Assembly: GCA_038025085.1 (NCBI GenBank) | Contig: CM076145.1 | Coordinates: 14,729,000 to 14,792,999 of the forward strand | DNA: 64,000 nucleotides | Source of the DNA: Tetragonia tetragonoides | Taxonomy: Eukaryota > Streptophyta > Magnoliopsida > Caryophyllales > Aizoaceae | Reading direction: 5' to 3' | Shown here: one piece after another, positions 35,185 to 44,504 of the stretch | Layout: the number at the start of each line of letters is the position of its first letter | Position numbering within the stretch: the first letter of the stretch is position 1 | The notes under the pieces: generated by a model | Told to the model about the DNA's origin: nothing | Seen by the model: the letters and a program-made list of their open reading frames with translations, nothing else | Databases searched by the model: none | Program-made: the position numbers and the translations under genes

Positions 35185-36110
35185 CTAAACATAAATCCCA
35201 AATTACTTAACGTAAATCTTTTTTTCCAAAATACCCCTAACACAACTTATCCCACCCCTCCCCTCTCTAGTCTCTGCCTCCTCTCTCTTTCACGGCCTAT
35301 TGGAGCCACAATCCAGAATCAAGCTACCTGAATCATTTATGTATAAATCTAAAAAATATCAATGCAAATTGAGATCATCCACTTCAGATTATGAGACAGC
35401 TCATGATATCGTTTCTTTCTTTGAGATTTTGTGTGGGAGTGCCTTCGTATTTGTCAATATACAAGCAGTTGCGTGGCTGTTTTTTTTTTTTATTTATTTA
35501 TTTGGGAGAGGGGGCCAAAACTTGGAGTGATTGCAATGCCCAGATTCCAAATGGAATGTTATGAATCTTTTGATGATTACAATGATTGATTTATAGGGAG
35601 ATCATTGAAATCAAAGAAGTCAGTGTCAAAATCATGTCGGCTACCACTACCACCACCATTTCCACGGCCAAAACTGGGAAGATGTTTTCCCATTGCTTCT
35701 ATTTCCTTCCGTCCATCACCCGCCACCCAGTCCCCTCTACCTAACTACTCAACCTAGCCGCCGAAACCACCCTAGTTACTCAGCCTCTCCGCCACCCAGC
35801 ACAACCAACACTCATCAACGGAAACTCAATTAACTATTAAAAACAAAAAACAAAAAGAGTTCAACTTCAATTGAAATTAAAAAATAAAATTGTCACTGTG
35901 CTTGAATATCATATTATTCACTTGATGATTTGATTTTAGTTTTTTTTTTTTTTTGGTGCAATGACTTTCGTTCTTTAAGATGAATATAGCGAAAGAGATC
36001 AGAGAGGAAATAATAAGAGGAGAGAATTTTGTTTCAAAATAAAAAGGGCTTTTTTGAGAAATGTTGCGATAAAAAAATTTGCGTTAAGTAATTTGGGATT
36101 TACGTTGAGC
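35185..36110. mobile_element. Transposon with about 30-bp TIRs (AACGTAAATCCC type)
   Basis: The left end CTAAACATAAATCCCAAATT, continuing ACTTAACGTAAATC, is mirrored at the right end, which read inward is CTCAACGTAAATCCCAAATT continuing ACTTAACGCAAATT. The interior is CT-rich then AT-rich and codes for nothing recognisable. Related words (gatttacgtttagtaatttt) occur near 4400, suggesting a second decayed copy. Target duplication not resolved. Confidence 0.6.
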
Positions 36111-36255
36111 AGTTCCGAAATATAAAAGTGATTTTATAAAGAGGGATGTTCGTACACAAATTATCATTATTGGAGAATACAAAGTAGCACAATAATATCT
36201 TAACTGATTACAAAAATGTTTAATATTTCCAAAATTATCTTCTATAAATTTAAAC

Positions 36256-36807
36256 TAGAGCTGATTATGGACAAGACGACCCGAAAAGCCCGGCCCTCCC
36301 GGCCCGTAATTTGGGCGGGAATGGGCAAGGTTTTTGGAAAAAAATTATTTAATGGGCGGGCATAATACGTCCCGTTTAAATAAATGGGCGGACAAGGACA
36401 ACACAAAATGGCCCGTGGGCGGGCCCGCCCGGCCCGTTTAATATTTTTTACCTAAAAAATTGTGAGCTTTTTTGTTTGTTTGTGTATTCTTAACACTTAT
36501 TTTGTGTGAGAAAATTCCAAAATCATGACTATGTGTAGTATTACGCTTGATTTTGGAGTTAGGTTGCATACTAATTACAAAATTATTTATCGCAAACAAA
36601 GAAAATCTCTTAAAATTTAATTGAAAAATATTTTTTAAAAAATCATGTTAGCCCATGGGCAAGCCCGGCCCGTTTATAGGGCGGGTCATGACAACAATTT
36701 TGAGCCCTGATAGGAGAACAAGAGCAACAAATTTTAGGCCCGTTGGACAAATTTTTCATCAAAAGCCCGGTCCCTGTCCTGCCCGAGCCCACAAATGATC
36801 ACCTCTA
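36256..36807. mobile_element. hAT MITE with CCCGGCCCG-rich ends, perfect 8-bp TSD
   Basis: Termini TAGAGCTGATTATGGACAAG and, read inward from the right, TAGAGGTGATCATTTGTGGG. ATTTAAAC occurs at 36248-36255 and again at 36808-36815. Subterminal GCCCGGCCC/GGGCGGG arrays occupy both arms around an AT-rich centre. 552 bp, no coding capacity. Confidence 0.85.
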
Positions 36808-36944
36808 ATTTAAACATAATCAATCATTTAATTTTATGACATACTAATGGACAAAGAAAATCATTATTAATGCTTTTTAGATCCCATTATATCCTATTTA
36901 TAATAGTACTATTGTATTTTTCACTATAAATATCCCGTGCATAG

Positions 36945-37455
36945 TGTCACGGGTCGGCCTTTGTCTGTTGCGGAACGTGAGGCACGCTCTTGTCTCCTAG
37001 CGGCAAGAGTGCCAGCCGTACACAAGGAACGTCGATGGGGTGTCTGTGGACACGAGAGGGAGAGGGAGGGACGGAGTTAGTGAGAGGGGTTGGATGATGA
37101 AAGTGATCAATACAGTTTAACAACAACAAGCATTGACATCAATACATCGATATGGAGGATTGCTTCCCCCATAAAGAGTCTTAAAAGGTTTATTCATTCT
37201 GACAGGAGTATACATCAAGAATGCATAACTTTCGTACTCAATATCTACTCCTAAGAGTAAAAGAACTAGAAAGCTTAAAGACATGTCCAATGGTCAACAC
37301 GCAGGAAGCGCCTTAGAGACATGTTACTAGGGAACTAGAAGGCGTAAAGACATGTCCAAAGGTCAACACGCAGGAAGCGCCTTAGAGACATGTTACAATG
37401 CAAGGAAAGTAAAGGAAAGCATTAAAATACAAGGTGGTGGAGGTGGAACCTAACA
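36945..37455 (-). repeat. 3' LTR of the chromovirus-like element
   Basis: In sense (minus) orientation TGTTAGGTTCCACCTCCACC to ...GACCCGTGACA, 511 bp. A 69-bp unit is tandemly duplicated at 37264-37401 (aactagaaagc and aactagaaggc starts); the same duplication is in the other LTR, so it predates integration. Confidence 0.88.
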
Positions 37456-37466
37456 TTCTCCTCCAC
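37456..37466 (-). other. Polypurine tract
   Basis: GTGGAGGAGAA on the minus strand directly abuts the start of the 3' LTR, as required for plus-strand DNA priming. Confidence 0.7.
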
Positions 37467-37517
37467 TAGAGTTGTCGACGCCCTCGTCGACATGACAAAA
37501 GGTCAGTTGTGGCTGAC

Positions 37518-40282
37518 TCAATCTGTAGAAGTTGTCGCTGGCGATGGCTTCGTCCTAATATTGCCGTGTTTGTTCTTATTGCAAGCAGGATCTGCTAGAT
37601 CTGGATGGTAGGGATTTAGGCAGCTCACATGAAAGACAGAGTGTACTTTCATCCAAGCTGGACGCTCTATTTTGTAAGCAGCTCTTCCCACCCTTTTTGT
37701 GATAAGGATGGGGCCTTCATATTTGCGGACCAGTCGCTTGTCCCATCCTCTGAGAAACCGCATCTGTTCCGGGTTCATGTTCACCATAACTAAATCTCCC
37801 ACTTTGAACTTAAGTGGCCTCCTCTTCTGATATGCCTAATTCTTCATGTGTTTGGAAGCTTTCTCCAAGTACCCACGAGCAATGTCGGTATTCTACTTCC
37901 TTTCTCGTGTGAACTCATAGGGTTTCCTGCTTTGGCCTTTGTACGGCTCGGCCAAAGTGTGTGGTAGGAGCAGTTGTTGTTCCGTCACAAGCTCGAAGGG
38001 GCTTGTGTTAGAAGAAGAGCTCTTCTGGGCATTGAAACAAAGTTGGGCTACATCCAAGAGCCTAACCCACTCTTTCTTGTTGGCACTCACAAAGTGCCGA
38101 AGATATTCTTCGAGGAGGCAGTTGAATCTCTCAGTCTGCTCATCTGTCTGGGGGTGGTAGGCTGAAGAGATGTTAGGATCTGAACCAAGGAGCTTGAACA
38201 ATTCACCCCAAAACACGCTGGTGAAGCGGGGGTCTCGATCACTCACTATGCTTCGTGGCGATCCCCAGTACTTGACAATGTGCCTAAAAAAGAGGACTGC
38301 TATCTCCTCCCCTTCGTTGGCTTTTGGCATGGGAATGAACGTTGCATACTTCGAGAACCTGTCAACAATCACCATAATCACCGACAATGGCCCCACCTTC
38401 GGCAACCCGTTGATGAAGTCCATGGACACACTCTCCCATGGCCGGGTCGGAACTTTGAGGGGGACTAACAAGCCACCCGGCCTTTGTCGATCCACCTTGT
38501 CTTGTTGGCAGACGAGACATGTTCGAGTATAACTCATCACGTCTTCCTTCATCTGCGGCCAATAGTAACACTGCTTCAACAAACTCAACGTTCTTTGCCA
38601 CCCAAGATGTCCCGCCCAGAGGGTGTCGTGACACTCACTAAGTAGCTGCTTCCAAAGGCCCCCGGCTCTAGGGACAAACATTTTGTGGCCCTTAGTGAAG
38701 ACAAGGCCCTCTTCGATCCAGAATCGTCTAGTCTTTCCCTCTTGGACTAGCTGTTTGATGGTCTTCGCCATCGGATCCTGATCTAAGTGCTGCTTGATTT
38801 GGTCGCGGACTGTCGTGGTCACGTTGCTGGTTAATAAGTGTCCCATGAGTCTGAGGGCAGCTAGGTCAGCTCGCCGGCTGAGAGCATCCGCAACCCTGTT
38901 GCTGACTCCAGATCGATAGATGAACTCCACATCAAACTCTGCAAGCAGTTCTTGCCACCGAGCTTGCTGACCCGTCAGTTTTGGTTGAGTTAGAAACTGA
39001 CTTGCTGCTGTGTTGTCTGTGCGAACAAGAAACTTCGACCCCAACAAGTAGTGTCTCCACACCCTGAAGCAATGAACAATAGCCAGCAACTCTTTCTCCT
39101 GAGTTGCGTACCGTCGTTTAGCGCCATTCAACTTCCTAATACTCTCATAGGCGACCGGATGTCCCTCTGCAATAGTACCCCTCCGAGGGCGAAGTCTGAA
39201 GCATCTGTCTCGACCTCAAAGGGTTTGGTGGTATCTGGAAGAGCCAACACCGGTTCCTTTGTCACAACTGCTTTCAAATTCTCGAACGCTCCCTGACAGT
39301 TCTCAGACCATTCTCAAACTTGATTCTTCTTGAGTAAGTCTGTGAGCGGAGCAACAATGCCAGAGTACCCTGCAAAGAATCGTCAATAATAATTAGCAAG
39401 GCCAAGGAATGAACGAAGCTCTGTTGTGTTCCTTGGAGGTTGCCATTCTCTGATGGCGCAGATCTTCTTTAGGTTCATGCGGAATTTTCCCCTTCCCACA
39501 AAGTGACCAAGGAAGCTGATTTCTTCTTGAGCAAAGGAACATTTCTCTGGCTTCACAAACAGGTGATGTTCCCTCAGTTTTCGGAACACGACCTCCAAGT
39601 GTTCAAGGTGTTCTTCCATCGTCTTACTGTAAACCACAATATCGTCCAAATAGACCACCACGAACTTGTTCAAGTAACCGTGGGAGACATGGTTCATCAG
39701 GGTACAGAAGGTAGCGGGAGCATTTGTCAATCCGAATGGCTTCACTAACCACTCGAACGCCCCGTATCGTGTGACACAATTAGTCTTCGGCTCGTCTCCC
39801 TCTGAAATCCGGACTTGATTATACCCCGATCTGAAGTCTAACTTCGTGAAGTAGACTGCTCCCCCGAGCTGATCAAACAAATCCGTAACCAACGGAATGG
39901 GGTAGTGATTCCTCATTGTTACCTTGTTCAGCGCCCAGTAGTCGATACACAACCGAAGACTTCCATCTTGTTTCTTTTGAAATAGCACTGGGGCTCCATA
40001 GGGAGCCTTGGACGGCCATATGAATCCAGCTTCTAAGAGCCCATCCAATTGCTTCCTCAATTCTGCCAACTCGAGAGGTGCCATACGGTAGGGGCTTCGT
40101 TTTGGCAGGGTCGCTCCCGGGATCAACTCAATCTGGTGGTCCATCGACCTACAAGGTGGGAGGACTTGAGGTAGATCCTTTGGCATAAGGTCACCATATC
40201 CCTCGAGGAGGGACAACACTTCGGGTGGGGTAGTCTCCCCTTTGCACTCTTCCTTGACCGACAAGGTCGCGAGGAAGGTTAA
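37518..40282 (-). pseudogene. Gypsy pol: reverse transcriptase, RNase H, integrase, C-terminal domain
   Basis: The first ORF (40321-39383) carries reverse transcriptase: MDHQIELIPGA, PYRMAPLELAEL, CIDYWALN (usually CIDYRALN), TKLDFRSGYNQVRI, FGLTNAPATF and catalytic YLDDIVVYSK; its first 13 residues come from the adjoining LTR because of the deletion. The frame is lost at 39383 and through the start of RNase H. The second ORF (39131-37893) has the RNase H end (LVRTDNTAASQFL, DALSRR), the integrase HHCC finger (HDTLWAGH, CLVCQQDK), then catalytic D (MDFINGLP), D (VSDRDPRF) and E (HPQTDEQTERFN). The third piece (37802-37518) is the C-terminal region (WDKRLVRKYEGP, FHVSCLNPYHPD). Stops separate the pieces; the element cannot move itself. 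Confidence 0.85.
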
Positions 40283-40751
40283 CTCTTGTCTCCTAGCGGC
40301 AAGAGTGCCAGCCGTACACAAGGAACGTTGATGTGGTGTCTGTGGACACGAGAGGGAGAGGGAGGGACGGAGTTAGTGAGAGGGGTTGGATGATGAAAGT
40401 AATCAATACAGTTTAACAACAACAAGCATTGACATCAATACATCGATATGGAGGACTTCTTCCCCCATAAAGAGTCTTAAAAGGTTTATTCATTCTGATA
40501 GGAGTATACATCAAGAGTGCATAACTTTCATACTCAACATCTACTCCTAACAGTAAAAGAACTAGAAAGCTTAAAGACATGTCCAAGGGTCAACACGCAG
40601 GAAGCGCCTTAGAGACATGTTACTAGGGAACTAGAAAGCGTAAAGACATGTCCAAGGGTCAACACGCAGGAAGCGCCTTAGAGACATGTTACAATGCAAG
40701 GAAAGTAAAGGAAAGCATTAAAATACAAGGTGGTGTAGGTGGAACCTAACA
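40283..40751 (-). repeat. 5' LTR of the chromovirus-like element, truncated
   Basis: Same sequence as 36987-37455 with a few substitutions. The inner end stops at ctcttgtctc (40283), where pol sequence begins; about 42 bp of the LTR end, the primer-binding site and gag are missing. Confidence 0.88.
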
Positions 40752-40772
40752 CATGGCACAGGCAAAAACTAG

Positions 40773-42910
40773 TGTCTCACATTACTGAGCGGATGTAATT
40801 TGTAAATAAACCGAGTTAAACTTTGGAATCAATCCTTTAAATACACTTCTACAACTACCTCTCTGATTCCTAAGGTACCTAATCCCACATTGGCTTCTGA
40901 ACTTAGGTCTATATCTTGCTGCTAGACTTAGAAATGTTTTACATGAGGTAGTTGGAACTCAGCAAGGAGCCTTTGTAAAAGGGAGAAGTATTGTGCATAA
41001 TATTTTGCTGGCCTAAGAATTGTTAGCACATTATGATACGAAACATGTTAGTGCTAGGATGGCTATCAAGATTGACCTCAAGAAGCTGGCCTATGACTCG
41101 ATTGAGTAGTCATTATTATTGCACTCCTTGGTTAAGTTGGGGTTTCCTGATAAGTTTGTGAATTGGATTTCTTTGTGTGTGACTACTGTTAAATTCTCTC
41201 TAGTTATTAATGGGGAGCTTTCAAGGTATTTTCAAGGGAAGAGAGGGTTGAGGGCAGGGTGACCATATCTCTCCCTACCTGTTTATTTTGGTTATGGAAG
41301 TTCTTTCAAGAAGACTCTCTCTGCTGCAGAATGATTGTAGGTTCAGGCATCACCCCGGGTGTGGTAAACTCAACATTACCCACTTGAGCTACATGGAGAT
41401 GATTTTTTCCTATTATGCAAAGGAACTGTTAATTCTGCTCAAAGTGTTTTTGATGCTTTCAGAAGCTTCTCTGATGCCTCTAGATTGGTTGCTAACTTGA
41501 ATAAATGTCCGATTTTTTTTGTTGGGGTGTCTAGGGGTGTGAAGGATCAAATTATGCAAGTATTGCATATGGAGTTTGGTTTGTTACCAGTTAAGTACTT
41601 GGGGGTTCCTCTCACGTCTAAATCTCTCACTTCTGCTGACTGTATTTACTTGGTGGACAGAATTACCATGAAGATCAGAGCCTGGTCTAGTAGGTTATTG
41701 TCTTATGTAGCAAGGACTGAGCTTATTAATACTGTGTTGTTTAGTCTCCATAAGTTTTGGAGGTCCATCTTTGTGCTACCAAAGAAGTTTGTTAAACAAG
41801 TTGAAGCTCTCTGTAGGAATTTCTTGTGGGGAGAAAAAAAGGGTTTTAAACAGGCCCTTGTTGCATGGAAGGATGTTTGTCAACCTAAGGTCCATGGTGG
41901 TCTTGGTTTCAGAAATCTTTTTGACTTTAATATTGCTTTGATCCTGAAACTGATTTGGTGTATTACTCAGAAGACTGATGTTCTTTGGGTTAAGTGGATC
42001 CATGAGATGTATCTGGGGAGTGAATCGCTTTTGGGAGGCTCAACTTTCCACATCTCACTCATGGTGTTTCAGAAAGCTTCTAAAGCTCAGAGATGATGCA
42101 CTGATTTGTGTCAATATTCAGAATGGTGAGCTCTTGTGGATGGTGGAAAAACCTCCTTTTTCTTCTAAGGCTGTGGGCTGCCTATATGGCCTTGCATCAA
42201 TCTACTCCTCTGCAACCTTGGGCACGATTTATCTGGGGGGGGAACTGCTACCCTAAGCACTCCTTTACTGCAAGGATTTGTATGCAGAAAAGGCTCCTCA
42301 CTAAAGAAAGGTTGCTGGCAAGAGGGATGGTTGTTGATGATATATGTGTTCTGTGTAATCAACATGCAGAAACACATGATCACATTTTCTTTGCTTGTGA
42401 TTTTGCTAGGGAAGTGTGGCAACAGATAGGTGAGTTTGTTGGTTTCAAAAAACCTCCAATCAGATGGGAAGATATTACAGATTGGGGTTTGAAATACATC
42501 AGAGGATCCTCTGCAATCAGGTCCTTCTACAAAGCATTTGTGACAGCATTATGCCTGTATCATTTATGGATCACCAGGAATCATATTGTTTTCATGCAGA
42601 AGAAGCCTGGGTTGTAGCTTGTTATCCGGAAGATCAAGTATGAGATCAGAGTTCAATTGAGCAAGATTGAGAAGATAACAGATACAAGGAATAAGAATAG
42701 GGTGAGGTGTGAATACATGAGGATTGATCCTTTTTAAGAGAAAGAAAATAGTTTGAGTTGCATAGACTTTATAGTTTGCGGTTCTGTATACAGATTGCCT
42801 AGAGGCTGCCATGTTGGTTCCCTGGAATCTGTTTTTGATAATGTTGATGTATGCTTTGCCACTGATCATTTTTTAGTAATGTAAAGCTCACATTTTACCA
42901 AAAAAAAAAA
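40773..42910 (+). mobile_element. 5'-truncated LINE (LINE C)
   Basis: Begins within the reverse transcriptase region (SLIPKVPNPTLASELRSISCC near 40850) and ends with GTAAAGCTCACATTTTACC plus an A-run at 42900-42910. The 3' end is the same as that of LINE D, which lies inverted 1.6 kb away. The exact left edge is not visible; target duplications were not found. Confidence 0.75.
40840..42617 (+). pseudogene. LINE C ORF2 remnant (reverse transcriptase and zf-RVT)
   Basis: Reverse transcriptase pieces: EVVGTQQGAFVKGRSIVHNI, KIDLKK-AYDSIE, FVNWISLCVTTVKFSL with many stops between 40970 and 41480 and no readable catalytic YADD (HGDDFFLLC appears instead). A cleaner ORF (41485-42096) covers the thumb: LNKCPIFFVGVS, LPVKYLGVPLTSKSL, FRNFLWGEKKG-like CRNFLWGEKK, VCQPKVHGGLGF. 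A shifted ORF (42108-42617) carries the zinc finger region: HSFTARICMQKRLLTKERLL, CVLCNQ, HIFFACDFAREVW. Nonfunctional. Confidence 0.8.
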
Positions 42911-42984
42911 TTCTTTAATTTCGTAATGAGGGAGTAATGACACAACAAGACAAACCTTCATAAAGTTTTGAATTTTTGTAGAAA

Positions 42985-43248
42985 GGGTGTGTTTGTTAAA
43001 ACTTACACGATCATTTCCAGTTCAGTTCAGTTCAGCTGTCAATTCAATGATTTCAAATTCAGTTAAATGATGTTCAGTTCAGTTCAGTTCAGTGGTGTTG
43101 AGTTCAGAAACATACTTTTTGTCTTACATATCAAGTTGTGTTCAATTCAGTTTATCAGTTGTGTCTAGTTCAATTCAATAGTGTCCAGTTTAGTATTGTT
43201 GAATTCAGTTCAGTTCAGGTAATAAGTTCAGCTCTAACAAACGCACCC
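42985..43248. mobile_element. MITE filled with TTCAG repeats
   Basis: Ends GGGTGTGTTTGTTAAAACTT and, read inward from the right, GGGTGCGTTTGTTAGAGCTG. The interior is degenerate TTCAGTTCAG/GTGTCCAGTT repeats. Further copies occur at 56410-57660 and 57650-58026. Terminal GGG-GTTTGTT resembles Harbinger/Tourist MITEs, but the target duplication is unclear. Confidence 0.6.
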
Positions 43249-44031
43249 AAACTTGCCCAAAATAGTTTTTCTAGTTTAGAAAGATAATTTTTGTTCAAAT
43301 ATATATCAAATAAAAATCCGTTAACATAAAACTTTCCAGCCTTTATCCACGGTGAGTCTAATTTACTTTAAAAATAATTTTATGAAGAGAAAGACTTGCT
43401 TGGACCATTTTCGTTTGCGCCCATTTACTCTGACATGTCATATGAATATTGAATTTCAAGAATAGATCACGTACTTTTTTTTTTTTTTTTGAGGTTAAAT
43501 CACGCACTACTTAACTATAAGGTGAAGAGAACAAAGCCGAATACTCTTGATCTTAACCTTTAGGTTGAGAAATGTGTATTATTTCATACTTGATCTAAAT
43601 AGTAGCCGAAAGATTGAGAATGAAATGTGTATTATCAAACCTTAACCTTGTATCTTCTTTATACATGTTCTTTTTTTTTGGCCTTTAGTTTTCCGATATG
43701 AGACCCATTTATTTTAATATTTGTTTTTTTGGTTTTTATGTTATCAATATTTTTTTCGTTGTTTTTTTATCTATTTAATTAATTTACTTTTTCTTACTTG
43801 CCTAATATCCAAGGTTAAGAAATATATAAATAAAGTTATTGGAGTAGTCCTCTTGATTGCCTTATTCCTAATGCGCCAAAGGGTATTTGACCATTTTCCA
43901 AGAGGTGGTGACATAATGTGGAACAACGCTCTTGAATGTGATATTTTGTGTTACCATTTATTTTATCTTTAAATTTGTTTAATTCTTGGTTAGAGTTGTA
44001 TGTTTGCGCTAGGTGTGTTCTTTAATATAAA
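43249..44031. other. AT-rich intergenic; nothing recognised
   Basis: No gene, repeat structure or transposon end could be supported here. The ORF at 43721-43972 has hydrophobic low-complexity content but no family resemblance. Confidence 0.3.
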
Positions 44032-44292
44032 CTAGGTAGTAACCCGTGTTACGCATGAGGTATTTTCTATTTCAAGATGTGTTGTCAATGTTTTTTTTTT
44101 CGATCGTCCTTTTTTTTGTTTTCTTTTTCTGTTGTTTGATAATATTCATTGGTATAGTCTGTGTAAGTTTGTTATATTTTCTCTTGTGAACAAAATACTC
44201 AGTGCATTTTATGTTGACTGAAGATATGGGCATCATAGTGTTGTTTTTTATTTTGCTCATTATCATAGTGTTGCTTAACAATTTGCTTTTTG
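44032..44292 (-). mobile_element. Helitron fragment 1 of an adjacent pair (3' end)
   Basis: The minus-strand end reads CCTCATGCGTAACACGGG, then TTACTAC, CTAG, T: a hairpin (one wobble pair) before CTAG followed by T. The body (tttctatttcaagatgtg, ctgttgtttgataatattca) is repeated in the next fragment. Confidence 0.5.
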
Positions 44293-44480
44293 CTAGGTAG
44301 TAAACCCTTGCTACGGGCTGTTTTCTATTTCAAGATGTGTCGTCAACGTTTTGCCTTTTATTTTTTAAATCCTCCTTATTTTTCTGTTGTTTGATAATAT
44401 TCATTTGTATGATGTTAATTATAATATAATTTTTTTTACTTGCATGAAGAGGGTCGGTGACGGGTTAGGCTTAGTATTAA
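44293..44480 (-). mobile_element. Helitron fragment 2, same family, directly adjacent
   Basis: Starts ctaggtagtaaacccttgctacgggct and then follows fragment 1 closely (ttttctatttcaagatgtgt, tctgttgtttgataatattc). Same orientation, so the pair is a head-to-tail array. The right side is cut by LINE D's target site. Confidence 0.5.
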
Positions 44481-44504
44481 GCTTCTCAATTTATTTTCCT
44501 TTTC

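Larger units (their letters stand above)
36945..40751 (-). mobile_element. Chromovirus-like Ty3/gypsy element, internally deleted
   Basis: Reading right to left: 5' LTR (truncated at its inner end), reverse transcriptase, RNase H, integrase, C-terminal domain, polypurine tract, complete 3' LTR. LTRs are nearly identical, including an internal 69-bp duplication, so insertion is comparatively recent. Flanks CATAG (36940-36944) and CATGG (40752-40756) are a 5-bp target duplication with one transition. gag, protease and the primer-binding site are deleted. Confidence 0.88.
36237..40772 (+). mobile_element. Small non-autonomous Helitron split by a hAT MITE and a gypsy element (inferred)
   Basis: Removing the gypsy element and one copy of its duplication rejoins CCCGTG + CATGG + CACAGG, a Helitron-type hairpin, followed by CAAAAACTAG then T at 40773: the Helitron 3' signature. 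The 5' end may be TCTTCTATAAAT at 36237, preceded by A, which would make the empty element only about 170 bp. The 3' end is well supported; the 5' end is a guess. Confidence 0.45.

Noticed and set aside
36237..36255. Exact 5' end of the Helitron broken by the gypsy element
   Set aside because: The TC start is only one of several candidates; kept as a low-confidence part of the inferred Helitron, not as a separate finding.
37939..38532. Plus-strand ORFs opposite the gypsy integrase
   Set aside because: Shadows of the minus-strand pol reading frame, which has clear integrase motifs.
40881..40893. AATCCCACATTGG resembling the snRNA upstream element
   Set aside because: Lies inside LINE C reverse transcriptase coding sequence (IPKVPNPTLAS) and has no TATA box at 33 or 23 bp.
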